DNA from: Edaphobacter sp. 12200R-103
GTDB lineage: Bacteria > Acidobacteriota > Terriglobia > Terriglobales > Acidobacteriaceae
Assembly (NCBI RefSeq): GCF_010093025.1
Contig: NZ_CP048114.1
Span: forward strand, 1,612,001 to 1,676,000
Length of the DNA stretch: 64,000 bases
Direction: 5' to 3'
In this document: in pieces, positions 44,922 to 53,818 of the stretch
Numbering within the stretch: position 1 is the stretch's first letter
Layout: each line of letters opens with the position of its first letter
Notes under the pieces: generated by a model
What the model was told of the DNA's origin: nothing
Databases searched by the model: none
The model's input: only the letters and a program-made list of their open reading frames with translations
Translations under genes and position numbers: made by a program

Positions 44922-46598
44922 TTAGACCTGAACCTTGACTGCGATGGGAAATCGCCGTCCGGTTCCAAAAGACTTCGGGGTTATTTTGAGGACGGGAGCG
45001 GCCTGCTGGCGTTTGTACTCGCTCTGTTCGACGAGCTTGAGGACGGAACGCACCAGCGCCAGATCCACATTCTGTTCTTTTGCAATCTGCTCGGCAGAGA
45101 GGAAGCGCTCGACGTAGGCCATAAGGATGGGATCGAGAACCTCGTAGGGTGGCAGGGAGTCGGTATCCTGCTGGCCGGGACGTAACTCGGCCGACGGCGG
45201 CTTGGTGATGGTGTTCAGCGGGATCACTTCACGCGTGCGGTTGGCGTGGTGCGCCAGTTGATAGACGCGCGTCTTGTAAACGTCACCAATGACGGCAAGC
45301 GCACCCACCATATCTCCGTAGAGAGTGCAGTACCCGACGGCCATCTCGCTCTTGTTGCCCGTCGTGAGGACCAGCGCACCGAATTTGTTGGAGATCGCCA
45401 TGAGCAACGTGCCACGGATGCGCGGCTGCAGATTCTCCTCGGCAATCCCAAAGGAGGTTCCGGCAAAGAGCGGTTCCAGCACCTTCTGGAACTGGGCGAA
45501 GATATCGTGGATAGGCAACAGCTCGAAGCGGATCCCCAGATTGTGCGCGAGAGAACGCGCGTCCTCGATGGAGCCGAGTGAGGAATATTCGCTGGGCATA
45601 CCGACGCCGATGACATTTTCCGCCCCCAGCGCTTCGACCGCGATGGCAGCGACCAGGGCGGAGTCAATTCCCCCACTCACAGCAACAAGCACCTTGCTGA
45701 AGCCGCACTTGCGCACGTAGTCGCGCGTCCCAAGGACAAGAGCCTGCCAGACCTCACGGATCTCGTCGCAGGGCGCGGGAGCAGCCTCCTCGGCATGTGG
45801 GATGTCGACGACGATGAGATCTTCGACAAAACATCCTGCGCGAGCCACGGCCTTCCCGGAGGGATCGAGCACCAGCGAGGAGCCATCGAAGACCAGGCCA
45901 TCGTTTCCGCCCACCTGGTTGACCAGGACCACAAAGGCGTGATGACGCTGGGCGATAGCGGCCAGCATCCGCTGGCGGGTCGCGGGCTTCCCCTGACAGA
46001 ACGGTGAGGCAGAGATATTGAGAATGATGCGAGGATAGCGGTCAAGATGGTCCGCATCGGCCTGCCATTGCTGCATCAGCGCATTGACCGGATCGACTGG
46101 GTAGAGCTGGCGGGGCCAAAAGTCCTTATCGTTCCAGGCATCCTCGCAGATAGTAATGGCCAGGGGTTGGTCGTTCAGCGAAGTGAGGCACTGCGAGCTG
46201 GCGGGCTCAAAATAACGCTGCTCATCAAAGACGTCGTAGAACGGCAGCAGCATCTTCTGCTGAACAAAAGCCGTTTTTCCCTTGGAAAGCAGCACCGCAA
46301 CATTGGAGACATGTTTACCAATCTTTGAGGCCGCAGGCATGACCGAGCCGACCAGCACGGCAGGGCGTCCCTGTTCGCCGGTCCAGGCTGCAATCTCATG
46401 GACAGCCTGTACAGCGCGCTCGACGAAAGCGTTCTTCTCAAGGAAGTCCGCAGGAGGATACCCGCAGACGGCCAGCTCAGGAAAGACAACCAGCTCGGCC
46501 CCCTGTTCCGAGGCGCGAGCTGCGAATTCGACGATCTTTTTTATGTTTCCGGTGAAGTCCCCCACCGTGGGGTTGATCTGCGCCAGAGCTATCTTCAC
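44922..46598 (-). CDS. nadE: Glutamine-dependent NAD+ synthase
   Basis: 558 residues. The N-terminal nitrilase-type glutaminase domain (about 1-260) has the catalytic Cys in TICEDAWND and supplies ammonia; the C-terminal synthetase domain (from about 285) has the P-loop-like SGGIDSALVAAIA and GVGMPSEYSS, TTGNKSEMAVGY and YGDMVGALAVIGDVYKT. It amidates nicotinate adenine dinucleotide, completing NAD synthesis, and so works downstream of PncB. The start matches the family N terminus MKIALAQINPTVGDF. Confidence 0.94.
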   Translation of the reverse strand: MKIALAQINPTVGDFTGNIKKIVEFAARASEQGAELVVFPELAVCGYPPADFLEKNAFVERAVQAVHEIAAWTGEQGRPAVLVGSVMPAASKIGKHVSNVAVLLSKGKTAFVQQKMLLPFYDVFDEQRYFEPASSQCLTSLNDQPLAITICEDAWNDKDFWPRQLYPVDPVNALMQQWQADADHLDRYPRIILNISASPFCQGKPATRQRMLAAIAQRHHAFVVLVNQVGGNDGLVFDGSSLVLDPSGKAVARAGCFVEDLIVVDIPHAEEAAPAPCDEIREVWQALVLGTRDYVRKCGFSKVLVAVSGGIDSALVAAIAVEALGAENVIGVGMPSEYSSLGSIEDARSLAHNLGIRFELLPIHDIFAQFQKVLEPLFAGTSFGIAEENLQPRIRGTLLMAISNKFGALVLTTGNKSEMAVGYCTLYGDMVGALAVIGDVYKTRVYQLAHHANRTREVIPLNTITKPPSAELRPGQQDTDSLPPYEVLDPILMAYVERFLSAEQIAKEQNVDLALVRSVLKLVEQSEYKRQQAAPVLKITPKSFGTGRRFPIAVKVQV

Positions 46599-46640
46599 AG
46601 CATTTAGTCTAACGCTTCGCGAGCCGATTGGAAGCTCGCG

Positions 46641-48155
46641 CTAGCTGCCTGTTCCAGCGAAGACGACACCGACCGTACGGGCGAGAATCTTGATGTCGAG
46701 CCAGAGGCTCCAGTTCTCAACATAAGCCGTGTCGAGCGAGATGTAGCTGTCGAAGGAGGGATCCTGGCGAGCCTCTACCTGCCAGAGGCCGGTGATTCCC
46801 GGCAACACTTCGAGGCGTCGCAGATGATCGAGCTCGTACTGCTCGACCTCTCGGGCGATGGGAGGCCGCGGGCCGACGAGACTCATGTCGCCGCGAAGCA
46901 CATTGTAGAACTGCGGCAATTCATCAAGCGAATACTTGCGCAGAATACGTCCGACGCGCGTGATGCGGGGATCGTTGGAGATCTTGAACAGGACGCTGTC
47001 GCGCTCGTTCATGTGAGCCAGCTTCTCCTTCAGCTTATCGGCATCCTGGACCATCGTGCGGAACTTGTAGCAGGAGAAGGTGCGTCCCTTACGGCCGATG
47101 CGGTGAGCCCGATAGAAGATGGCCCCTTCGGAATCAAGCCGGACGGCGAGCGCAATCGTGAGAATGATAGGAGACAGCAGCGCCAGGGCAATCGAAGAAA
47201 GCGTGATGTCGAGGACACGCTTGATGAGGAAGCCTCCCATCGGGAACTCACGGCGATGGAGCGGGATCGTGGGAAACTGTCCGATGTACTCAACCGGTGC
47301 ATTCCAGGCAAGCCCGTCATAAAGGTCGGGAACGACACGCACATCGATTCCGGCCTGACGAGCCTCTTCGACGATACCGATGATGAGCTTCTTGTCGCCG
47401 GGAACCGAAAAGAAGATCTCGTCCACAAAGAGCGAACGCGCCAGCGAGAGGCAGTTGCGGACATCCCCGATGACTTCTACGTCGCCCAGTTCAGCTTCAC
47501 GCTCGGTCAGGGCGACAAAGCCTTTAAAGCGATAGCCAAGATGCTGAAGGGAGTCGAGATGGTTTCGCAGGGCGTGGCCTACACGGCCTGCACCCACAAT
47601 CAGTACATTGCGGGTCTCGAATCCCGCGATGCTGCGCCGATAAAAGCTTCTCCGTTGGATAGCGCGGCGTAGGCACAGAAGCGCGGTGGAGAGGATGACC
47701 GTAAGCGCAACGACGGTACGGGAGACGCCGCCCCCGTTGGACAGATAGAGAGTTCCGCAAAGGATCAACCCCGCGGTCAACGAAGCTTGAACTGTCATGC
47801 GCTGTTCATGCAGGCCACTCCGGTTCTGCAGCGGCCCGTAAAGTCCGTAAGAACGCGAGAAGAAGATCAGGCAAAGCGCGTACCAGAGCAGGTAAAGAAG
47901 CAGCGTATGCGCCGGTACATGAAAGATACGAAACAGAACCGTAGATGTGGAAGCCTGCGCGGGGATGGAGACATGCACCCGGAGAGCGACCAGTGCGGCA
48001 ACCAGAACGGTAGCCAGATCGAGCGAGGCCCAGATAAGACTGGTGCTTGAGGGACGACGAAGAATCGCGGAGGAGGCTGATTGGTCCCGGTCATTTCGAA
48101 CTGCTGATCTTCGGCCCGATACAATTACCTGCTGTAAATAATCCGGAGTCGCCAT
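46641..48155 (-). CDS. Polyprenyl glycosylphosphotransferase (WbaP/WcaJ-like)
   Basis: 504 residues. Four N-terminal hydrophobic helices (about 40-170), a Rossmann-like CoA-binding domain (VLIVGAGRVGHAL near 185), a fifth membrane segment at about 320-345, and the catalytic bacterial sugar transferase domain: KRVLDITLSS, CYKFRTMVQDAD, SLDELPQFYNVLRGDMSLVGPRPP and PGITGLWQVEARQDPSFDSYI. It transfers a sugar 1-phosphate from a nucleotide sugar to undecaprenyl phosphate, initiating exopolysaccharide or O-antigen assembly. No glycan cluster is next to it, so the polymer is unknown. Confidence 0.92.
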   Translation of the reverse strand: MATPDYLQQVIVSGRRSAVRNDRDQSASSAILRRPSSTSLIWASLDLATVLVAALVALRVHVSIPAQASTSTVLFRIFHVPAHTLLLYLLWYALCLIFFSRSYGLYGPLQNRSGLHEQRMTVQASLTAGLILCGTLYLSNGGGVSRTVVALTVILSTALLCLRRAIQRRSFYRRSIAGFETRNVLIVGAGRVGHALRNHLDSLQHLGYRFKGFVALTEREAELGDVEVIGDVRNCLSLARSLFVDEIFFSVPGDKKLIIGIVEEARQAGIDVRVVPDLYDGLAWNAPVEYIGQFPTIPLHRREFPMGGFLIKRVLDITLSSIALALLSPIILTIALAVRLDSEGAIFYRAHRIGRKGRTFSCYKFRTMVQDADKLKEKLAHMNERDSVLFKISNDPRITRVGRILRKYSLDELPQFYNVLRGDMSLVGPRPPIAREVEQYELDHLRRLEVLPGITGLWQVEARQDPSFDSYISLDTAYVENWSLWLDIKILARTVGVVFAGTGS

Positions 48156-48522
48156 AAAAGTTCACGCCTTATCCAGGTTTTCAGGCTTGGAAGGTTGGTG
48201 ATGGCGGTCCTTAAGAGACGACGCCCCTACCAACAAAAAGTTAAGTAAGTTCAGTCTGTTTTTTAGACTCAAGGCTGAAAAAGAAAGTTGCTCTGAAATC
48301 CGTCACATCATGGCGGTTAGACGTCTCTTCTGTTTCTCGACTGTGTCAGAGACGTGGGGAGGTTTCTGCTATTAGGATACTGGGGAGTTTGATGCTCTGC
48401 AAGGTTAGCCCCAAAATTTGTTGTAATCACGAATACATGGCCACACCATGCATCTTCCGTGTGATTCCTGCGGGCACTCTATGGATGCATCGTGGTAGAA
48501 CCGCATTTTTACATTTTGTTCA
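48156..48522. other. Non-coding region of about 370 bp
   Basis: Lies upstream of the WbaP-like gene and downstream of the MlaF-like gene (both minus). No supported gene. A small hairpin AGTCT / AGACT with a T-rich loop occurs at 48253-48269 and imperfect ATGCAT dyads at about 48444-48490. It is AT-richer than its neighbours and should hold the promoter of the WbaP-like gene. Confidence 0.5.
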
Positions 48523-49554
48523 TCATCGAGGCATAACAAGCTCATCCAGTTCAAGAAATTCTTTCAGGATGGGATAGTCACTCTTTTCCATCTCCTCCAT
48601 CGTGCCGAAGAAGAGCGCCTTTCCGGCGTGAAGAAAGACCACTCGATCGGCCAGGCGTTTGGCGAAACGCATATCGTGGGTGACGACAATGCTGGTGAGA
48701 TGAAGCTGCTGCTTGAGCCGTTCAATCAGATCGCCCAGCAGGTGACCCATCAGCGGATCGACCATCGTTGTTGGCTCGTCATAGAGGACGGCCTCCGGCT
48801 GAGCGGCAAGCGCACGTGCGATCGCAACCGAACGCTTCATCCCGGTAGAGAGGTCCGATGGAAGCAGGTCTTCCATGCCGGCAACGCCCACCATCTCTAA
48901 CAATCCCCTCACCACCTGGTAGATCTGTTCTTCACTCAGCTCGCCTCGTTCGCGCAAAGGAAAAGCGACGTTCTCCCCCACCGTGACAGAGTCAAAGAGC
49001 GCGCCGTTCTGGAAGACCATCGTGACCTTACGTCGGATGGCCTGCATCTGCTTCTCGTCGTATCTGGTGATGTCGTCGCCGGCGACGCGAATGATGCCGC
49101 TGTCAGGCTTCAAAAACCCCATCAGCATCTGAAGCGAGACAGATTTTCCGACGCCGCTGCGCCCCAGGATGCAGAGCGTCTCGCCGGGAAGAACGCAGAA
49201 GTTGACGTTCTCCAAAACGGGAACTCCATTGAAGGATTTTGAGACGTTCTCAAAGGAGATATATGGAACCGTTTTCTGCGAATTCCGCTCCGAAGCATCT
49301 TCTGTGGCAGCAGCCTGATTCTGCTGGGCAGCCTGCTCCATGAATTCTTCCACTGCAGGGGCGACATCGGCAGAGATCTCGGCGGTCAGTGGAGCCAGCT
49401 CACTGGCGTTCGCGCTGCTCTGATCGTCGGAGACGTGCTTAGAACCTTCGGCATCCTCTTTTTGAACCGTCTCCCTTTTATCAACCTTGTCAGCCTTTGG
49501 TATCGCTGCATCGGGGGCAGCGCTTCGCGCGCGGTCGTCTGATTCTCCAGCCAT
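48523..49554 (-). CDS. ABC transporter ATP-binding protein, MlaF-like, with long N-terminal extension
   Basis: About 343 residues. Residues 1-97 are acidic, low-complexity and probably disordered. An ABC ATPase follows: Walker A GRSGVGKS (about 131-138), Q-loop [10 protein letters not shown], signature LSTGM (235-239) in place of LSGGM, Walker [13 protein letters not shown] and the switch VTHDMRFA. The [11 protein letters not shown] and DEPTT(M/G)VDP features are those of MlaF, which powers phospholipid transport between the membranes. No MlaE permease or MlaD substrate-binding gene is adjacent. ATG 49554 follows GGGAGG; the ATG at 49557 is only 1 nt from it. Confidence 0.85.
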   Translation of the reverse strand: MAGESDDRARSAAPDAAIPKADKVDKRETVQKEDAEGSKHVSDDQSSANASELAPLTAEISADVAPAVEEFMEQAAQQNQAAATEDASERNSQKTVPYISFENVSKSFNGVPVLENVNFCVLPGETLCILGRSGVGKSVSLQMLMGFLKPDSGIIRVAGDDITRYDEKQMQAIRRKVTMVFQNGALFDSVTVGENVAFPLRERGELSEEQIYQVVRGLLEMVGVAGMEDLLPSDLSTGMKRSVAIARALAAQPEAVLYDEPTTMVDPLMGHLLGDLIERLKQQLHLTSIVVTHDMRFAKRLADRVVFLHAGKALFFGTMEEMEKSDYPILKEFLELDELVMPR

Positions 49555-49620
49555 CATGCCTCCCTTCTAACGATTATTGTTGCATCCCGTGTGAAATCTT
49601 CCGGGAACTGCCCGGAACAC

Positions 49621-50340
49621 CTATGCCTCGACGGCATCGAGGTGCTGCTGTGCTTCGGCAAACTGCTCTGGAGTGTTGAGATTCTCAAACCAGAGATTGG
49701 ATGCAGCCCGCTGGGCAGGCGACAAAAACTCCCGGCTCTCTTCCCCTGCCTCCGCCTGAAGTTCTCTCAAAAGCGGGAGCGCCGCATTCACCATCCATCG
49801 ACGCTGCAGGAAGACCGCATCGGAGGCGCTTCCACTGCGGGTAGCAAGTTGCAGAGCGGCCTGTACGAGCGCCGGGTAAAGCTTGAATCTCCCCTGCTGT
49901 GCCGCCTCTGTAAGGAAGGGCAGCATCTCGCGATGCAGAAGGCAGAGCGCCGGCTGAGGAACATCATCCACCACAAAGCAGGCGACTCTGGCCGAGGGCC
50001 GGCTGACCACAATATTGGCCCAGCAGCGCAACAGGGCAGCCGGAAGGAAGGGCATATCGACGGGTAGCACAAGGCTCCAGTCGTAGAGCGTGTGGCTGAG
50101 TGCGGCCTCCATTCCGCCCAGAGGACCGCAGCTCTCGCGAAGATCGGGAACCAGCGGAGCGAAGGGGGAAAGCTCAGGCCTGCTGCCGAGAATGCAGACC
50201 TGCGAGGTCAGCTTGCGGAGTTTCCAGACGGCCCGCTGAATCAGGGGAACACTGTCCAGGGGCAGCAGAGCCTTGTCCTGGCCCATGCGGCTGCTGCGTC
50301 CGCCAGCCAGCACGAAGCCCGCCAGCGAGGGACCTGTCAT
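49621..50340 (-). CDS. mobA: Molybdenum cofactor guanylyltransferase
   Basis: 239 residues. It links GMP to molybdopterin to make the guanine dinucleotide cofactor. The nucleotide-binding loop is AGFVLAGGRSSRMGQDKALL (7-26), and the Mg-site is in LPVDMPFLP; RxxNLNTPE near the C terminus (WFENLNTPEQF) is the family's usual ending. The start ATG overlaps the stop of the upstream M20 peptidase by 1 nt, so translation may be coupled. No other molybdopterin gene is visible. Confidence 0.87.
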   Translation of the reverse strand: MTGPSLAGFVLAGGRSSRMGQDKALLPLDSVPLIQRAVWKLRKLTSQVCILGSRPELSPFAPLVPDLRESCGPLGGMEAALSHTLYDWSLVLPVDMPFLPAALLRCWANIVVSRPSARVACFVVDDVPQPALCLLHREMLPFLTEAAQQGRFKLYPALVQAALQLATRSGSASDAVFLQRRWMVNAALPLLRELQAEAGEESREFLSPAQRAASNLWFENLNTPEQFAEAQQHLDAVEA

Positions 50341-51734
50341 CAGGCTCCGGCCGCCGCGAAGAAACGGATAATGGATTCGATACCGCGGTGGAAGTTTGCA
50401 AGATGAAACTTCTCATTCGGGGCATGGAGATTATCGTCCGGAAGACCGAAGCCCATCATCAGGGTCGGCAGACCCAGCTCCCGGATAAAGTCTCCTACGA
50501 TCGGGATGGAGCCTCCGCCGCGCACGAAGACGGTATCGGTTCCGAAGACCTGATGCATTGCCTCCACCGAGGCCTTTACGAAGCGATTATCGGTCGAGAC
50601 CACGATAGGTTCCGCCGAATGAATCAGACGAACCGTCACCTCGACTCCGCGAGGAACGATGGATTCCACAAAAGATTTGTACTGTTCGAAGATCTCGGAG
50701 GGGACCTGGCCGGGGACAAGACGCATGCTGATCTTGGCGGTGGCCTTTGCGGGGATGACCGTCTTGGCTCCCGCTCCGATGAATCCTCCGGGCATGCCGT
50801 GCACATCGAGCGTGGGACGGGCCCAGGTGCGTTCGAGCACGCTGTACCCCGGTTCGCCGGTAAGCTCAGGTGACCCCACCTCGGTTTGCCGGTAGTGCTC
50901 CTCATCGAAGGGCAGCGCTTTCCATGCCTTCAGCTCATCCTCGCTGGGCGCCGCCACCTTGTCGTAAAAGCCGGGAATCTGGACGCGGCCATTCTCGTCT
51001 TTGAGCTTCGCGATGATCTGGGCGAGCGCGACGAAGGGATTGGGAGCTGCGCCGCCGTACATTCCCGAGTGCAGGTCAATACGCGCCCCGCGGACCTCGA
51101 TCTCGGTATAGATCATCCCGCGCAGGCCGACGCAGAGGGTCGGCAGGTCGGGTGCGAACATCTCGGTATCGCTGATAAGGGCGAGATCGGAGCGAAGCTG
51201 ATCGTGGTGATTCTGGACGAACCAGGCGATGCCCTCACCGCCCACCTCTTCCTCGCCTTCAATCAGCACGCGAATGTTGAGCGGAAGCCTGCCTTCGTTC
51301 GCAGCGAACAGGGATTCCAGCGCCTTGACGTGCATCCACATCTGGCCTTTATCGTCGACTGCTCCCCGCGCGTAGAGATTGCCATCACGCTCTGCAGGCT
51401 CAAACGGCGGAGTAATCCACTCCTCCAATGGCTCGGCAGGCTGAACGTCGTAGTGCCCATAACAGAGCACCGTCGGTGCATTGCCCTCCGCGTGAAGCCA
51501 GTCGCCATAGACGAGCGGATGACCACCGGTAGCAGTTTCGATCAGGCGAACGTTTTCCATCCCGATGCGACGCAGCTCGGAGGCGATAAACTCGGCGGCG
51601 CGGCGCACGTCGCCGGTGTGCTCGGGCAGGGTGGAGACGGAAGGGATCCTGATCAGGGCCTTCAACTCGTCCACGAAACGCTGCCGGTTACCGCGAGCAA
51701 ACTCTACCGCCGCCTCAATCTTCTGCTGCTCCAT
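50340..51734 (-). CDS. M20 family dipeptidase/metallopeptidase
   Basis: 464 residues. An M20 peptidase of the CPG2/ArgE/DapE group: zinc ligands in CYGHYDVQP and AVDDKGQ, the catalytic Glu pair in EGEEEVGGEG, SDTEMF, and a dimerisation lid around 200-310 with GLRGMIYTEIEVRGARIDLHSGMYGG. It probably hydrolyses dipeptides or N-acyl amino acids in the cytoplasm. The frame opens at 51812; ATG 51734 with AAGGA six nt upstream gives the expected N terminus. Confidence 0.9.
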   Translation of the reverse strand: MEQQKIEAAVEFARGNRQRFVDELKALIRIPSVSTLPEHTGDVRRAAEFIASELRRIGMENVRLIETATGGHPLVYGDWLHAEGNAPTVLCYGHYDVQPAEPLEEWITPPFEPAERDGNLYARGAVDDKGQMWMHVKALESLFAANEGRLPLNIRVLIEGEEEVGGEGIAWFVQNHHDQLRSDLALISDTEMFAPDLPTLCVGLRGMIYTEIEVRGARIDLHSGMYGGAAPNPFVALAQIIAKLKDENGRVQIPGFYDKVAAPSEDELKAWKALPFDEEHYRQTEVGSPELTGEPGYSVLERTWARPTLDVHGMPGGFIGAGAKTVIPAKATAKISMRLVPGQVPSEIFEQYKSFVESIVPRGVEVTVRLIHSAEPIVVSTDNRFVKASVEAMHQVFGTDTVFVRGGGSIPIVGDFIRELGLPTLMMGFGLPDDNLHAPNEKFHLANFHRGIESIIRFFAAAGA

Positions 51735-51898
51735 GAATTTCCTTCGCTCCCTTCGCATACGGTCTCCGTGAGGTAAAAGAGACGCGCGAACTCTAAGTAT
51801 GCAATGGAGCACGGGTCCGAGTCAGCCGCCGGACAGGCAGATGCATCCAACCCTCAGAAAGGCTTAGGATGTTGAGTCCGCAGGAAGAAAGGAGATTC

Positions 51899-52306
51899 AT
51901 GACAACTTCACGGGATGACGGCAACATGATCGACGAGTTCGCGCGTTTTGACCTGAAACAGGAGATGACAGACGCGCAGAGCAAAAAGCCCTGGACCGCA
52001 GGTCATTACGCAAAGACGCTCTTCAAAAAGGAAGACTTCCGCACGGTGCTGATCGCCATGGAACCGAAGGCGCGCATGAACGAGCATCATGCCGACGGCA
52101 CGATTTCGCTGCAGGTCCTGAAAGGCCAGATCCAGGTCAGTGTCCGGGGAAAATCGCAGAATCTCTCCGAGAGTAGTCTGCTGACCCTGAGTGCATCGAT
52201 CCCGCATGAGGTGGAGGCGCTTACAGACGCTGCGTTCCTGCTGACCATCTCATGGCCAAGCAATAGCGAACTGCTGCAGATGAAGCATCGCGGGTACGGC
52301 ACCTAG
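51899..52306 (+). CDS. Small cupin-domain protein
   Basis: 135 residues with one cupin barrel: NEHHADGTISLQVLKGQIQVSV matches cupin motif 1 (His at two or three positions) and SIPHEVEAL matches motif 2. Function unknown; such proteins often bind a metal and a small ligand. ATG 51899 has AAAGGAG five nt upstream, better than ATG 51869. It diverges from the M20 peptidase. Confidence 0.82.
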   Translation: MTTSRDDGNMIDEFARFDLKQEMTDAQSKKPWTAGHYAKTLFKKEDFRTVLIAMEPKARMNEHHADGTISLQVLKGQIQVSVRGKSQNLSESSLLTLSASIPHEVEALTDAAFLLTISWPSNSELLQMKHRGYGT

Positions 52307-52334
52307 TCCTGTGTCGGGACGAATTTCGCAATGG

Positions 52335-52410
52335 AAGGATCCCTCGACTTACCGAGCATGATACTTGCTCTCGGCAAAATGCAGGGATTCTTCGCGTTGC
52401 TCAGGATGAC
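52335..52410. repeat. Candidate palindromic intergenic repeat (REP/MITE-like)
   Basis: AAGGATCCCT (52335-52344) pairs with AGGGATTCTT (52383-52392) at 9 of 10 positions, enclosing an inner stem CCGAG...CTCGG. The following TTGCTCAGGATGAC resembles a motif I associate with dispersed repeats in acidobacterial genomes; that link is recollection, and copies elsewhere need a genome search. Confidence 0.45.
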
Positions 52411-52521
52411 GACCGGTTGTAGCTTTGACAAGCAATCCTCTGCTGACATTGCCGCTTATAGCCATGTCCAAAGTTGTAATAGTAGTCGCGCTGGATGGAC
52501 GATGCGGACAACAATAGACAC

Positions 52522-53280
52522 ATGGCGACCACAGGACAGAACTGGAACGCGGCGGCCTATGCTGCCAACGGACGATTTGTAGCAACCCTGGCCTCTCCCG
52601 TTGTGGACCTGCTTGCTCCCCAGCCGGGCGAGAGGATTCTCGACGTGGGCTGCGGCGATGGCGCGCTCACCGAACAGATCGCAGCCGGCGGTGCCCAGAT
52701 GAAAGGCATCGACAGCTCATTGGCGATGCTCGAAGCCGCCCGCAGGCGCGGACTGGACGTGGAGCAGCACAGCGCCGACGCCCTTCCCTATCGCGCCGAG
52801 TTCGACGCCGTCTTTTCGAACGCCGCTCTGCACTGGCTCTCTGCGGACCGGCACCCTGCCCTGCTGACCTCCATCCATCGGGCTCTCAAACCAGGCGGAC
52901 GCTTCGTGGCGGAGATGGGCGGCCAAGGAAACATTGCAGCCATCCGGGTGGCACTGTCAGCTGTCTTTGCGAGCCATGGAATCGACACGGAAGAGGCCGC
53001 GGCCTCGTACTATCCGTCCCCCGGCGTCTATCGCCGTCTGCTGGAAGAAGCAGGTTTCACGATTACATCGATCGAACTGATCCCGCGTCCCACCCCGCTG
53101 CCAAACGGAATGGAAGCATGGCTCACCACCTTCCGGAATGGCGTGCTCGACCGGCTCTCTCCGGAAGAACGCCAAGATGCCCTGACTGAAACCGTGCGGC
53201 TGCTTGAGCCTGTCCTGCGGGATGGCGATGGAAACTGGGTGGCCGATTACGTGCGGCTGCGGTTCTCGGCCCTGGCTTAG
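52522..53280 (+). CDS. SAM-dependent methyltransferase (class I)
   Basis: About 252 residues. Motif I is ILDVGCGDGALTEQI, motif II GIDSSLAMLEAARRRG, followed by FDAVFSNAALHWL and LKPGGRFVAEMGGQGN. It resembles trans-aconitate 2-methyltransferase-type enzymes, but the substrate is unknown. ATG 52495 is another possible start; neither has a clear ribosome site. The stop overlaps the convergent MarR-like gene by 4 nt. Confidence 0.85.
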   Translation: MATTGQNWNAAAYAANGRFVATLASPVVDLLAPQPGERILDVGCGDGALTEQIAAGGAQMKGIDSSLAMLEAARRRGLDVEQHSADALPYRAEFDAVFSNAALHWLSADRHPALLTSIHRALKPGGRFVAEMGGQGNIAAIRVALSAVFASHGIDTEEAAASYYPSPGVYRRLLEEAGFTITSIELIPRPTPLPNGMEAWLTTFRNGVLDRLSPEERQDALTETVRLLEPVLRDGDGNWVADYVRLRFSALA

Positions 53281-53777
53281 TAGCCCGCGGCAGAGTCGTC
53301 GAAGCCGTCCAGGTTCTGGAGACACCGCTCCAGAAGGGCGCTCAGGCTCTTCATCTCGCCGTCCGATATGCCCTCCCACAGCTTCTGCTGCAGACCGCGC
53401 GAGTTCTTCTCGACCGATTCGGCAAGGCGCTCCCCTTCCGGGGTAATGCGCGCGGTCACGATCCGGTCGTTCACTGCGTCCTTGCCGCGGACGATAAATC
53501 CGGACCTCTCCAGATGCTTCAGCAATGCCTGCGTGGTCTGTGGAGTGATGTAGCAGGAGCGCGCAATCTGCGCGCCCGAGCTTCCGGGTGAGTTGCGAAC
53601 GGCGAACAGTACCTGCATCTGCGCGGTCGTGAGTCCCTGCGGACGAAGCTGCTCATCCAGGTGCACACGAAACTGGATCATGATGCGCTTCATGGTGCGC
53701 AGGTTCTGCTTTCCCTGCAGGTACCGTTCCGTCTCGGACGCTGCGGTCAGCTTCGAAATGTCAGCCCGTTTCGACAC
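53277..53777 (-). CDS. MarR family transcriptional regulator
   Basis: 166 residues. The winged helix-turn-helix is around LTTAQMQVLFAV, SGAQIARSCYITPQTTQALLKHLERSGFI and RGKDAVNDRIVTARITPEG. MarR proteins are dimers that bind palindromes and release on ligand binding. The start is a GTG at 53777, with no Shine-Dalgarno, two bases outside a perfect palindrome at 53779-53802. It diverges from the DHA2 efflux gene and very probably represses both. Confidence 0.92.
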   Translation of the reverse strand: MSKRADISKLTAASETERYLQGKQNLRTMKRIMIQFRVHLDEQLRPQGLTTAQMQVLFAVRNSPGSSGAQIARSCYITPQTTQALLKHLERSGFIVRGKDAVNDRIVTARITPEGERLAESVEKNSRGLQQKLWEGISDGEMKSLSALLERCLQNLDGFDDSAAGY

Positions 53778-53778
53778 G

Positions 53779-53802
53779 ATAATATCAGTTCACTGATATT
53801 AT
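53779..53802. promoter_or_regulatory. Primary MarR operator, perfect palindrome
   Basis: ATAATATCAG, a TTCA centre and CTGATATTAT form an exact 24-bp dyad in the 39-bp gap between the divergent MarR and DHA2 genes. Binding here would block both transcription starts. Confidence 0.85.
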
Positions 53803-53818
53803 CTCAGTAAGCTGATAT
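53801..53818. promoter_or_regulatory. Second, imperfect MarR operator over the DHA2 start codon
   Basis: ATCTCAG-TAAG-CTGATAT repeats the same half-site with one mismatch; its centre is 19 bp from that of the first palindrome, near two helical turns. The ATG of the efflux gene (53817) lies at its edge. Confidence 0.75.

Noticed and set aside
48389..48577. 62-codon plus-strand frame in the 370-bp gap
   Set aside because: No Shine-Dalgarno, overlaps the end of the MlaF-like gene and resembles nothing.
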